Below, in pieces: positions 1-5,828 of a stretch of 8,123 nucleotides of DNA. The DNA comes from Methanobacteriota archaeon. GTDB taxonomy: Archaea > Thermoplasmatota > Poseidoniia > Poseidoniales > Poseidoniaceae. The first letter of the stretch is position 1, and each line of letters opens with the position of its first letter. The DNA lies in the NCBI GenBank assembly GCA_002707335.2, contig PAMN02000041.1, positions 1 to 8,123 of the forward strand. The letters run 5' to 3'. Both the position numbers and the translations under genes were made by a program. A model generated the notes under the pieces. The model was not told the DNA's origin. It worked only from the letters and a program-made list of their open reading frames with translations, and did not search any database.

Positions 1-1
1 T

Positions 2-43
2 TGGGTACGCGATACGCTAGGTTTGGCGGGAGTATATGGTTGA
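2..43 (+). CDS. Possible 3' end of an upstream gene (partial)
   Basis: An open frame runs in from the left edge and ends with TGA at 41-43, giving the visible tail WVRDTLGLAGVYG. The stop overlaps the first codons of gcvPA (ATGGTTGA), the tight overlap usual for co-translated archaeal genes, and this is the main reason to suspect a real gene. In glycine-cleavage operons gcvT or gcvH often precedes gcvPA, but 13 residues are too few to recognise either, and I do not assign one. A second frame open from base 1 runs to about position 76 and would overlap gcvPA by around 40 nt, which is less likely. Confidence is low. Confidence 0.3.
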   Translation, partial: WVRDTLGLAGVYG

Positions 44-1418
44 CCAGTTACCGAACCTTGGACGCGAAAAAGTAATGCTTGAAACGCTTGGATTGGAGTC
101 AATGGATGATTTATTTTCAGACATTCCAGAATCAGTTCGAATGAATGACGAATTACCATTACCTGTTCCACAAACAGAAGAAGAAATTATTGCCGATGCA
201 AGAAGACTTTTGGGTGCAAACGTAGCACTAGGCGACCGAGTTAGTTTCCTTGGTGCAGGCTTAAACAGAAACTATGTTCCTGCTAGCGTATTTCAATTAG
301 TTACAAGAGGCGAATTCTTGACCTCATACACTCCATACCAGCCTGAAGTCAGTCAAGGAATGCTACAGGCAATGTGGGAATTCCAAACTTTGATCTCAGA
401 ATTAGTTGGTTTAGAAGTTTCAAATCTTTCAGTATATGATGCCTCTACGGCTGCTGCTGAAGCACTGACATGTTCAATTAGAATACATAACAAAAAAGCA
501 ACACAAAAAGATACAGTTTACATTAGTGAATTAGTTCCTCCTGCAAGAGTTTCAGTGATTGAAAATTATAGCCAAGGTGGAGGCGTTGTCATAAAGACAA
601 TCAAGCATAATGAAGACGGAACATTGAATTTAGAATCACTAGCGGAAGCAGCAGGATCTTGTGGAGTTTATGTCGAACAGCCTAATCCATTGGGGATTTT
701 AGACGGAGGTCTATCTGAAGTCAAGGAAATAATAGGCCAGAATACTGCTTTCATAGTAGGCGTTTCTCCTGTAAGTCTGGGGTTAGTCGAAGCTCCAGGA
801 AATTACGGTGCAGACATAGTAGTAGGCGAGGGTCAATCGCTTGGCTCTCCCATCACATATGGCGGCCCGCTATACGGTATTTTTGCGTGTTCCAAAAATT
901 ATCTAAGACAAATGCCAGGAAGGATTGTTGGTAAATCAATCGATGTTGATGGAAATGAAGCGTTCTGTCTTACATTATCAACACGTGAACAACACATTCG
1001 AAGGCACAGAGCAACGTCCAATATCTGCACCAACGAGACTCTAATCGCTCTAATGGGTGCAATGCATATGTCACTGCTTGGTCCAGAGGGGCTGAAATTA
1101 CTAGCGCAAAGGAATATGGCTGCATGTCAATTGGCTAAGGAAAAGATTGTGAAGATCCCTGGAATTTCGTTGCCACACGAATCAGGCTATCATTACAATG
1201 AGTTTGCTATTGAATTGCCAGGTAGTGCCTCTGATTGTTTGGAGTATTTGGACAGCAGAGGAGTAATTGGTGGACTAGACCTTTCAAATTGGTATCCAGA
1301 CAAAACCAATTGGATGCTTGTCTCTGTAAGTGATCAAACAACTTCCAACGACATCGAAATGTTGTGTGCAAGAATTTCGATATGGTGTGAATCAGTAACA
1401 AAGGGGGTGAAGGCTTGA
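36..1418 (+). CDS. gcvPA: Glycine dehydrogenase (decarboxylating) subunit 1, P-protein alpha
   Basis: This is the N-terminal-half subunit of the split P-protein. With GcvPB it decarboxylates glycine and passes the aminomethyl group to the lipoyl arm of H-protein, in the cytoplasm. At 460 residues it is close to the usual ~450 for the family. Family landmarks are visible in order: an N-terminal stretch with SMDDLFSDIP (22-31), YTPYQPEVSQG (98-108), DASTAAAEA (135-143), GSPITYGGP (270-278), PGRIVGKSIDVDG (294-306) and TREQHIRRHRATSNICTN (316-333). The PLP lysine is not expected here; it lies in GcvPB. The ATG at 36 fits because homologues begin only a few residues before the LP.....R..ML element. 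The upstream GGCGGGAG (25-32) is a weak ribosome site, so initiation may be coupled to the upstream frame. The gene overlaps gcvPB by 4 nt. The name is very secure; the exact start is fairly secure. Confidence 0.97.
   Translation: MVDQLPNLGREKVMLETLGLESMDDLFSDIPESVRMNDELPLPVPQTEEEIIADARRLLGANVALGDRVSFLGAGLNRNYVPASVFQLVTRGEFLTSYTPYQPEVSQGMLQAMWEFQTLISELVGLEVSNLSVYDASTAAAEALTCSIRIHNKKATQKDTVYISELVPPARVSVIENYSQGGGVVIKTIKHNEDGTLNLESLAEAAGSCGVYVEQPNPLGILDGGLSEVKEIIGQNTAFIVGVSPVSLGLVEAPGNYGADIVVGEGQSLGSPITYGGPLYGIFACSKNYLRQMPGRIVGKSIDVDGNEAFCLTLSTREQHIRRHRATSNICTNETLIALMGAMHMSLLGPEGLKLLAQRNMAACQLAKEKIVKIPGISLPHESGYHYNEFAIELPGSASDCLEYLDSRGVIGGLDLSNWYPDKTNWMLVSVSDQTTSNDIEMLCARISIWCESVTKGVKA
1403..1410 (+). 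promoter_or_regulatory. Shine-Dalgarno site fixing the TTG start of gcvPB
   Basis: GGGGGTGA lies 4 nt before the TTG at 1415 and matches the archaeal anti-SD complement (GGAGGTGA) at seven of eight positions. It sits inside the last codons of gcvPA. It supports TTG as the true gcvPB start, since no ATG lies near the N-terminus expected from the family. Confidence 0.8.
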
Positions 1419-2917
1419 GTCACTTGTTCGAGCACTATGGTGCAGAAGGTCAAGGTTACTCACAACCCAAACCAATTGCATCTATTGACAGTATCAAATT
1501 ACCAGAAGGTATGCAGAGGCAAAAACCTCCAAGGTGGCCTAGGCTATCTGAACCAGAAATGGTAAGGCACTACACATGGTTATCAAGTAGGAATTTTGGA
1601 ATAGATACGGGATTCTATCCTTTAGGATCATGTACAATGAAACACAATCCAAGAATAAATGAGGTAATTGCTCAACTTCCTGGAATCGCAGATATTCATC
1701 CTCTTCAACCCGATCATCATGTTCAAGGTACCCTCGCTATATTCTATGAAATGCAGGATATGCTTGCAATCTGTGCTGGAATGGATGCAGTAACATTGCA
1801 ACCTGTTGCAGGGGCACAAGGTGAATTCACTGCGATAAGATGTGTTCAAGAATACTTCAGAAAGCGAGGAGAGACTCAACGTACAAAGGTCATAGTACCT
1901 GACTCTGCTCATGGAACAAATCCAGCAAGTGCTGCGATGTGTGGCTTCGAAATTATTGAGATACCTAGCAAGGATGATGGGCGAATCGATTTAGATGCGT
2001 TGAGAGCAGTAGTTGGGGAAGACACAGCTGCTATGATGATCACTAATCCCAACACATTGGGATTATTCGAAGCAGAGATTGCTCAAGCATCAGAAATCGT
2101 CCATAGTGTTGGTGGACAAATGTATTATGATGGTGCTAACTTTAATGCCATTCTAGGTCGAACCTCCCCTGGTCTAATGGGTTTTGATGCAGTTCATTAC
2201 AACCTACACAAAACATTCAGCCAACCTCATGGAGGTGGCGGTCCAGGATCCGGACCAATAGGTGTAAAATCCCACTTAGCGGAATTCTTACCCGGTCCAG
2301 TTGTGTCTAGAAGAGAAGTCGAAGAAAACGACAAAGTAACAGTAATCAATGACAAATGGTGGTACCATTGGGAAACTCCAGAAAACAGTATAGGAAAGGT
2401 ACAACAATGGCATGGCAACAGTGGCGCTGTGATTCGTTGTTGGGCATATTATCGAAGGTATGGAAAAGAATTGAAGACAATGTCCGAACATGCTGTTCTA
2501 AATGCAAATTATCTCCGAAAACGAATCATGGATATTGCTGAAGAACAAGGTGTGTTAGATTTGTTCTGTGATGGCGCTCCAGTCGATGTAGTAAAGCATG
2601 AATTTACCATTTCAATGGCGCCTCTAAAAGAGAAAAATGGTGCGGGTGCAATGGACATTGCAAAAGGTCTTCTTGACCAAGGTTACATGGCTCCTACGGT
2701 GTACTTCCCGTTGGTCGTCCCAGAATGCATGATGGTTGAACCAACAGAAACAGAATCCAAAGATACACTTGATAAGTTTGCAGAAAAATTTGTTGAGGTA
2801 ATTCAAATGGATCCAGAAGTGTTGCATGAGGCACCAATTACAACTAAAGTGAGAAGAGTCGACGAAGTTTATGCAGCTCGTAATCTAACTCTATCATATC
2901 CATTTGATGATGAATGA
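1415..2917 (+). CDS. gcvPB: Glycine dehydrogenase (decarboxylating) subunit 2, P-protein beta
   Basis: This is the C-terminal-half, PLP-carrying subunit of glycine decarboxylase. At 500 residues it is in the normal range of about 480-500. Visible motifs: GFYPLGSCTMKHNPRIN (66-82), the substrate/PLP region DSAHGTNPASA (163-173), NPNTLGLFE (211-219), YDGANFNAI (238-246), and the glycine-rich loop HKTFSQPHGGGGPG (265-278), where K266 is the expected Schiff-base lysine by family knowledge. YMAPTVYFPLVVPECMMVEPTE (from 424) is the conserved C-terminal signature. It starts at TTG 1415, the TTGA overlapping the gcvPA stop by 4 nt, behind a strong ribosome site, so the two subunits are probably made in fixed ratio by coupled translation. 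The frame is intact, with all key residues present. Confidence 0.97.
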   Translation: MSHLFEHYGAEGQGYSQPKPIASIDSIKLPEGMQRQKPPRWPRLSEPEMVRHYTWLSSRNFGIDTGFYPLGSCTMKHNPRINEVIAQLPGIADIHPLQPDHHVQGTLAIFYEMQDMLAICAGMDAVTLQPVAGAQGEFTAIRCVQEYFRKRGETQRTKVIVPDSAHGTNPASAAMCGFEIIEIPSKDDGRIDLDALRAVVGEDTAAMMITNPNTLGLFEAEIAQASEIVHSVGGQMYYDGANFNAILGRTSPGLMGFDAVHYNLHKTFSQPHGGGGPGSGPIGVKSHLAEFLPGPVVSRREVEENDKVTVINDKWWYHWETPENSIGKVQQWHGNSGAVIRCWAYYRRYGKELKTMSEHAVLNANYLRKRIMDIAEEQGVLDLFCDGAPVDVVKHEFTISMAPLKEKNGAGAMDIAKGLLDQGYMAPTVYFPLVVPECMMVEPTETESKDTLDKFAEKFVEVIQMDPEVLHEAPITTKVRRVDEVYAARNLTLSYPFDDE

Positions 2918-2940
2918 TTTTGCAAATTATTGAAATCAAA

Positions 2941-2958
2941 TACACCCTACCGGGTGTA
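2941..2958. repeat. Perfect 7-bp inverted repeat at the start codon of the next gene
   Basis: TACACCC (2941-2947) and GGGTGTA (2952-2958) are perfect reverse complements around a TACC loop. The last base of the right arm is the A of the ATG at 2958. The repeat occupies most of the 40-nt gap after gcvPB. It could be an operator, a hairpin at the 3' end of the gcv mRNA, or a structure affecting initiation. It has no U-tract, so it is not a classical intrinsic terminator. Confidence 0.5.
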
Positions 2959-3491
2959 TGGACTGGGAGGTTGTAAGACTTGATGGCCCAGGTCCACGAA
3001 TGTTGTTCCCCATGGCTTGGTCTCTTCTTCCGCTAGTGGGAGGTTGTTTGCTTATCTATCAAGACAGAGGTCTGATTGTCCCTGCGATGTTAGCAAGTGG
3101 AATTATGATCTCATTGATTGCGGTTTGGATAGGTTCAACTATGGCGCCTGGAAGAGTTGATTTTATTGTTTTACTAATATCCCCCTTTGCAGCATTTAGT
3201 CTATTTTTCCAACCACCTGAAATCATTCAAGTCATTATCGCAATATCTGTATGGACAGTAAATTATCGAACCGCATCGATGTTATCTTCAGTTTCAGGTA
3301 AGGCATACAGAATTGATTGGGATCCAAAAAAACCGATTCCTCATGTTGATGGCGCAAAATATTTTCATAGAAAGTGGGCGGCTAGGCCGTTGTTTCGTAT
3401 TGAGAACAATATCGTCAGGGGAATAAGAGTTGATGATAGAATAATGCTTGAATCTGACTTTCCAATCAATTTCATCTCGGAGGGAGAGTGA
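2958..3491 (+). CDS. Conserved-looking membrane protein, unknown function, four predicted helices
   Basis: I do not recognise this 177-residue protein. Four hydrophobic stretches are readable at about 15-34, 38-60, 67-85 and 87-103, followed by a soluble, positively charged tail of about 70 residues (104-177) containing WDPKKPIPHVDGAKYFHRKW (121-140). By the positive-inside rule the tail probably faces the cytoplasm, an inference only. The start at ATG 2958 is the first possible one, since an in-frame TGA lies at 2931-2933; it has no ribosome site, so the message may be leaderless. An alternative is Met15 (ATG at 3000), preceded by AGGT at 2990. The stop shares its A with an ATG at 3491 (TGATG). 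Composition is like the neighbours, with no sign of decay. It lies between gcvPB and an AT-rich unknown gene, and context does not reveal its role. It is likely real because of length, clean membrane topology and tight junctions. Confidence 0.8.
   Translation: MDWEVVRLDGPGPRMLFPMAWSLLPLVGGCLLIYQDRGLIVPAMLASGIMISLIAVWIGSTMAPGRVDFIVLLISPFAAFSLFFQPPEIIQVIIAISVWTVNYRTASMLSSVSGKAYRIDWDPKKPIPHVDGAKYFHRKWAARPLFRIENNIVRGIRVDDRIMLESDFPINFISEGE
3479..3484 (+). promoter_or_regulatory. Strong Shine-Dalgarno site with no matching long reading frame
   Basis: GGAGGG at the end of the membrane-protein gene sits 6 nt before the ATG at 3491, which overlaps the TGA stop. It is among the better ribosome sites in the window, yet the frame it serves ends after 19 codons. 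The 192-codon frame that follows starts 40 nt later in another frame with no ribosome site of its own. Confidence 0.6.
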
Positions 3492-3550
3492 TGTTAACTA
3501 TGAATAATGAGATAATATCTGTCTTGAGTAATGAAAAGGTTACCTTGTAA
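3491..3550 (+). CDS. 19-codon frame: leader peptide or true 5' end of the next gene
   Basis: MLTMNNEIISVLSNEKVTL begins at the ATG overlapping the previous stop (TGATG), behind GGAGGG, and ends with TAA at 3548-3550. It overlaps the start of the 192-codon frame (3531) in a different phase. Both frames are open together from 3528 to 3547, so a single-base indel or a +1 ribosomal shift in those 20 bases would join them; an AAAA run at 3534-3537 lies there. Read as one gene, the product would be about 205 residues. Whether this is a leader peptide, a frameshifted gene or a sequence error cannot be told from one copy. Confidence 0.35.
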   Translation: MLTMNNEIISVLSNEKVTL

Positions 3551-4109
3551 TGTTAATGGATTAGTATTTTTCTTATCTAATGGCCAAAAAGAAATGGAAT
3601 GGGTCTCTCCTTATGATGAGAAATACCAGCTACCTAATGTCGATTTAAGATTTGATAATAATAAATTGAGCATTCTTCTTGAATCTGAAAAACACCACAA
3701 TGGTCCTGACATATGCAGAGCAATTTGTCTTTATCTAAGACATGGAAGTATCTGTAAAGCAATTAAATTATTCAAAGATTATATTCATAACAATCAGACT
3801 TGCACTTTTGCAAAAAAAATCACAAAGGAAATAATTGATGAAGAATCTAAATTACTAAAAAAATCCTTGAATCGTAAACGATGGGTAGGTCGCCGATTTT
3901 ATGATTTACGTGACATGCCTGCTTGGATTATCCCCTCATTGATTTCAATTCTAAAACGGGAAAACAAAATCAAAATAGTCATTATCTCAGGTGGTTCTAT
4001 TTTTAATTCAGAACATTATTTGTGGAGATGTGACTACAATCGGGACACTGAGTACCAAATCCAAACTATCAAAATTGAGGAATTTACAAATTTTCAGAAA
4101 CAATATTGA
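3531..4109 (+). CDS. Unknown AT-rich gene, possibly frameshifted at its 5' end
   Basis: I do not recognise this 192-residue basic protein. It has no signal peptide and no clear membrane helix; the only hydrophobic runs are short (LVFFL at 11-15, PAWIIPSLISIL at 130-141, KIVIISGG at 148-155). A strongly basic patch, LLKKSLNRKRWVGRRF, spans 108-123, and five cysteines (6, 62, 66, 75, 91, with a sixth at 167) form no obvious metal-site pattern apart from CRAIC at 62-66. Hand counts of three 60-base lines give about 27, 33 and 37% GC, against about 42% for a comparable line in guaAB, and Lys, Ile and Asn are abundant, so it may be a recent acquisition or fast-evolving. The ATG at 3531 lacks a ribosome site; the stronger initiation signal lies at 3479-3491 in another phase (see that entry). 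It could be a working gene translated from 3531, a frameshifted gene, or a decaying one. The uninterrupted 192 codons in such AT-rich DNA favour a real coding sequence. Confidence 0.6.
   Translation: MKRLPCNVNGLVFFLSNGQKEMEWVSPYDEKYQLPNVDLRFDNNKLSILLESEKHHNGPDICRAICLYLRHGSICKAIKLFKDYIHNNQTCTFAKKITKEIIDEESKLLKKSLNRKRWVGRRFYDLRDMPAWIIPSLISILKRENKIKIVIISGGSIFNSEHYLWRCDYNRDTEYQIQTIKIEEFTNFQKQY
4101..4108 (+). promoter_or_regulatory. Possible TATA-like element for purE-guaAB
   Basis: CAATATTG overlaps the stop codon of the preceding gene and is centred about 27 bp upstream of ATG 4131, the usual distance from an archaeal TATA box to the transcription start. No purine-rich BRE is evident. This is a weak positional argument only. 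Confidence 0.25.
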
Positions 4110-4111
4110 GA

Positions 4112-4138
4112 TAGTTCATTCGGCACGTTGATGAACTA
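4112..4138. repeat. Perfect 8-bp inverted repeat spanning the purE start region
   Basis: TAGTTCAT (4112-4119) and ATGAACTA (4131-4138) are perfect reverse complements separated by 11 nt. The spacing and position, directly downstream of the TATA-like CAATATTG and over the first possible ATG of purE, suit a repressor operator or an mRNA hairpin that hides the start. An 8-bp match could also be chance in AT-rich DNA. Confidence 0.45.
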
Positions 4139-4157
4139 CCGATTCACGAAGACGTCT

Positions 4158-4637
4158 ATGGACGTAACTATACTATTGGGTTCAAAGTCTGACATGCCTG
4201 TTGCCGAAAAATGTACGAAGATTCTAGAAATGTTCGAAGTACCATACCAACTTAGAGTTGCAAGTGCTCACAGGTCTCCTGCATTTGTAGAACAAATTGT
4301 AAAAGATGCTGAAAGTGATGGCTGTTCAGTGTTCATTGCAATGGCAGGATTGGCTGCAGCGCTTCCAGGTGCTGTTGCTGCAATAACAACAAAACCAGTT
4401 ATCGGTGTTCCTTGCGGTGGTAAAGTTCCATTTGACAGCCTTCTATCAATTGCTCAACTTCCCCCAGGTGTTCCTTCAGCAACAGTTGGAGTAGACAGAG
4501 GTGATAATGCAGGCTATCTAGCTACACAGATGTTGGCATTGAAATTCCCAAGATACGCTGATGCGTTGAAACAAAACAAACTCGATCAGGTTGAGAAAGT
4601 AAAACAAATGGATGCTGAAGTCAACGGAAGGGCTTGA
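4158..4637 (+). CDS. purE: 5-(carboxyamino)imidazole ribonucleotide mutase / AIR carboxylase, PurE
   Basis: PurE carries out the carboxylation step giving CAIR in inosinate synthesis, in the cytoplasm. From ATG 4158 it has 159 residues, normal for stand-alone PurE. Counting from that Met, the phosphate-binding GSKSDMP (8-14) and the active-site loop ASAHRSP are present, followed by AGLAAALPGAVAA and LPPGVPSATVG, the expected core of the fold. SAHR is the form usual in class I (N5-CAIR mutase) enzymes, but the later part (VPCGGKVPFDS, VGVDRGDNAG) differs from the bacterial consensus I know; with no PurK nearby, direct AIR carboxylation remains possible. Start choice: TTG 4128, ATG 4131 and ATG 4158 are in frame. 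I favour 4158 because homologues start just before the V.I..GS.SD strand; 4131 would add nine residues and fit a leaderless message. None has a clear ribosome site. guaAB follows 1 nt after the stop. Confidence 0.95.
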   Translation: MDVTILLGSKSDMPVAEKCTKILEMFEVPYQLRVASAHRSPAFVEQIVKDAESDGCSVFIAMAGLAAALPGAVAAITTKPVIGVPCGGKVPFDSLLSIAQLPPGVPSATVGVDRGDNAGYLATQMLALKFPRYADALKQNKLDQVEKVKQMDAEVNGRA

Positions 4638-4638
4638 G

Positions 4639-5586
4639 ATGTTTGATGCTTCTGCATTCATTACAGAATCCGCAGAAAAAATGCAAAACGAAATTGATGA
4701 CATTGCCATTATTGCATGTAGTGGCGGAGTAGACTCTACAGTTGCGGCTGTAATTGCAAACCAAGCGATTGGTGACAAATTACACTGTGTCTACGTAGAC
4801 ACTGGTCTTATGAGGAAAAATGAGACTGAGGAAATACAAGAGATGCTTGCAGCACATGGACTTAATCTCACAACAGTGTTTGCCGAAGAGAGATATTTTG
4901 CAGCATTAAAAGGTGTAACTGAACCTGAACAAAAGAGGAAAATTATTGGAGAATTATTCATTAGAATTTTTGAAGACGAACAAGCAAAAGTCGGTGCTAA
5001 ATATCTTGTCCAAGGAACTATTGCTCCAGATTGGATTGAATCTGGAGGAGGTGTTCGTGACACTATCAAAAGTCATCACAATGTTGGTGGACTTCCAGAG
5101 GATATGACCTTGGAAGTCGTAGAGCCATTAAGAGACTTATACAAGGATGAGGTAAGGGAATTAGCCAGAGCATTGGAAATTAAAGTTGCTGAAAGGCAAC
5201 CTTTCCCTGGCCCTGGGCTCGCAGTTCGATGTTTAGGCGAATTAACTCCCCAAAGAGTGCATATTGTTCGAGAAGCCTGTGCCATTGTTGAAGAAGAGTT
5301 GGAAGCTGCTGCAGAGGCAGGTAAAATGGAGATACCATGGCAATATTTCGCCGCTTTGTTACCAGTTAGATCAGTAGGCGTTCATGGTGACGTTCGAGCC
5401 TATGGCGAGACTGTCGTTGTAAGAGCTGTACAATCATTAGATGGTATGTCCGCAAGATATTCAACAATACCACATGAAGTCTTGACTAAAATTAGTACTA
5501 GAATCACCAATGCTGTAAAAGGTGACGTTAACAGGGTGGTTTACGATATTACTCACAAACCACCTGGCACTATAGAATGGGAATAA
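4639..5586 (+). CDS. guaAB: GMP synthase, ATP-pyrophosphatase subunit B
   Basis: This is the synthetase subunit of archaeal two-part GMP synthase. It adenylates XMP and aminates it with ammonia delivered by a separate glutaminase subunit (GuaAA), which is not in this window. The 315 residues from ATG 4639 match the usual ~310 and there is no glutaminase domain. Visible: the PP-loop SGGVDS (28-33) with DTGLMRK (54-60), QGTIAPDWIESGG (125-137), KSHHNVGGLPEDM (144-156), RQPFPGPGLAVRCLGE (186-201) in the XMP-binding/dimerisation half, and the C-terminal signature KPPGTIEWE (307-315). ATG 4639 is preferred over the in-frame ATG 4612 because homologues begin MFD..KFI, and because GGAAGGG (4626-4632) is well placed before it. 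It lies 1 nt after purE, so the two purine genes form an operon. Its stop faces the carotenoid operon across 3 nt, with no clear terminator between. Confidence 0.96.
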   Translation: MFDASAFITESAEKMQNEIDDIAIIACSGGVDSTVAAVIANQAIGDKLHCVYVDTGLMRKNETEEIQEMLAAHGLNLTTVFAEERYFAALKGVTEPEQKRKIIGELFIRIFEDEQAKVGAKYLVQGTIAPDWIESGGGVRDTIKSHHNVGGLPEDMTLEVVEPLRDLYKDEVRELARALEIKVAERQPFPGPGLAVRCLGELTPQRVHIVREACAIVEEELEAAAEAGKMEIPWQYFAALLPVRSVGVHGDVRAYGETVVVRAVQSLDGMSARYSTIPHEVLTKISTRITNAVKGDVNRVVYDITHKPPGTIEWE

Positions 5587-5589
5587 GTT

Positions 5590-5817
5590 TCACAATGGTG
5601 TTTTGATACCGACTGCTCGAACGATGCACCATCCTGCCCTTGCTTCCCAAATTGAGAAGGCTCCGCCAAAAGCGACGCTGCCTGCAGCAAACCACCAAAA
5701 TGTGCCACTGAGTACTCCTGCTAGGATTAACCCAGTCAACATTAATGAGCCAATTACGGCCATAATTCCCAATTTCAGTCTCGCTGCCTTTCCTTCCGTA
5801 CCAATGTTACATTGCAT
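5590..5817 (-). CDS. Small two-helix membrane protein, last gene of the carotenoid operon
   Basis: This 75-residue protein has a short polar N-terminus with two basic patches, then two hydrophobic segments at about 14-36 and 39-57 joined by a tight turn, and ends in GWCIVRAVGIKTPL (62-75). The overall build recalls the small YgaP-like/DUF2892 inner-membrane proteins, but I recognise this only loosely and assign no function. It is real rather than a shadow for three reasons: AGGTGA (minus strand, 5823-5828) sits 5 nt before the ATG; the gene starts 9 nt after the crtB stop; and the hydrophobic pattern is clean. Being co-transcribed with crtI and crtB suggests a role in the membrane where carotenoids reside, but this is an inference. 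Its stop lies 3 nt from the guaAB stop on the opposite strand. Confidence 0.75.
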   Translation of the reverse strand: MQCNIGTEGKAARLKLGIMAVIGSLMLTGLILAGVLSGTFWWFAAGSVAFGGAFSIWEARAGWCIVRAVGIKTPL

Positions 5818-5822
5818 TTAAT

Positions 5823-5828
5823 TCACCT
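5823..5828 (-). promoter_or_regulatory. Shine-Dalgarno site overlapping the crtB stop codon
   Basis: On the minus strand AATAGGTGAATTAAATG combines the TAG stop of crtB (5827-5829) with AGGTGA, 5 nt before the next ATG. A ribosome ending crtB is thus already at the next initiation site, which suggests coupled translation and decides the start of the small membrane protein. Confidence 0.75.

Noticed and set aside
1628..1912. 94-codon minus-strand frame inside gcvPB
   Set aside because: It lies wholly opposite a conserved coding region and its translation has no recognisable protein character; it is a by-product of gcvPB codon use.
3811..3870. Runs of seven or eight A as repeats or slippage sites
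   Set aside because: They fall within an uninterrupted frame as Lys-rich codons and fit the low GC of the gene; no frame change occurs there.
4612..4638. Longer guaAB start at ATG 4612
   Set aside because: It would add nine residues overlapping purE. Homologues begin at MFD, and the ATG at 4639 has a ribosome-like GGAAGGG ahead of it.
5587..5604. Possible oligo-T terminator after guaAB (GTTTC...GTTTTG)
   Set aside because: The T runs are only three or four long, lack a hairpin, and lie within the opposite gene; too weak to call.
5603..5821. 72-codon plus-strand frame opposite the small membrane protein gene
   Set aside because: It has no ribosome site, and the minus-strand frame over the same bases has a strong one, correct operon spacing and a clean two-helix pattern. 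The plus frame is its antisense shadow.
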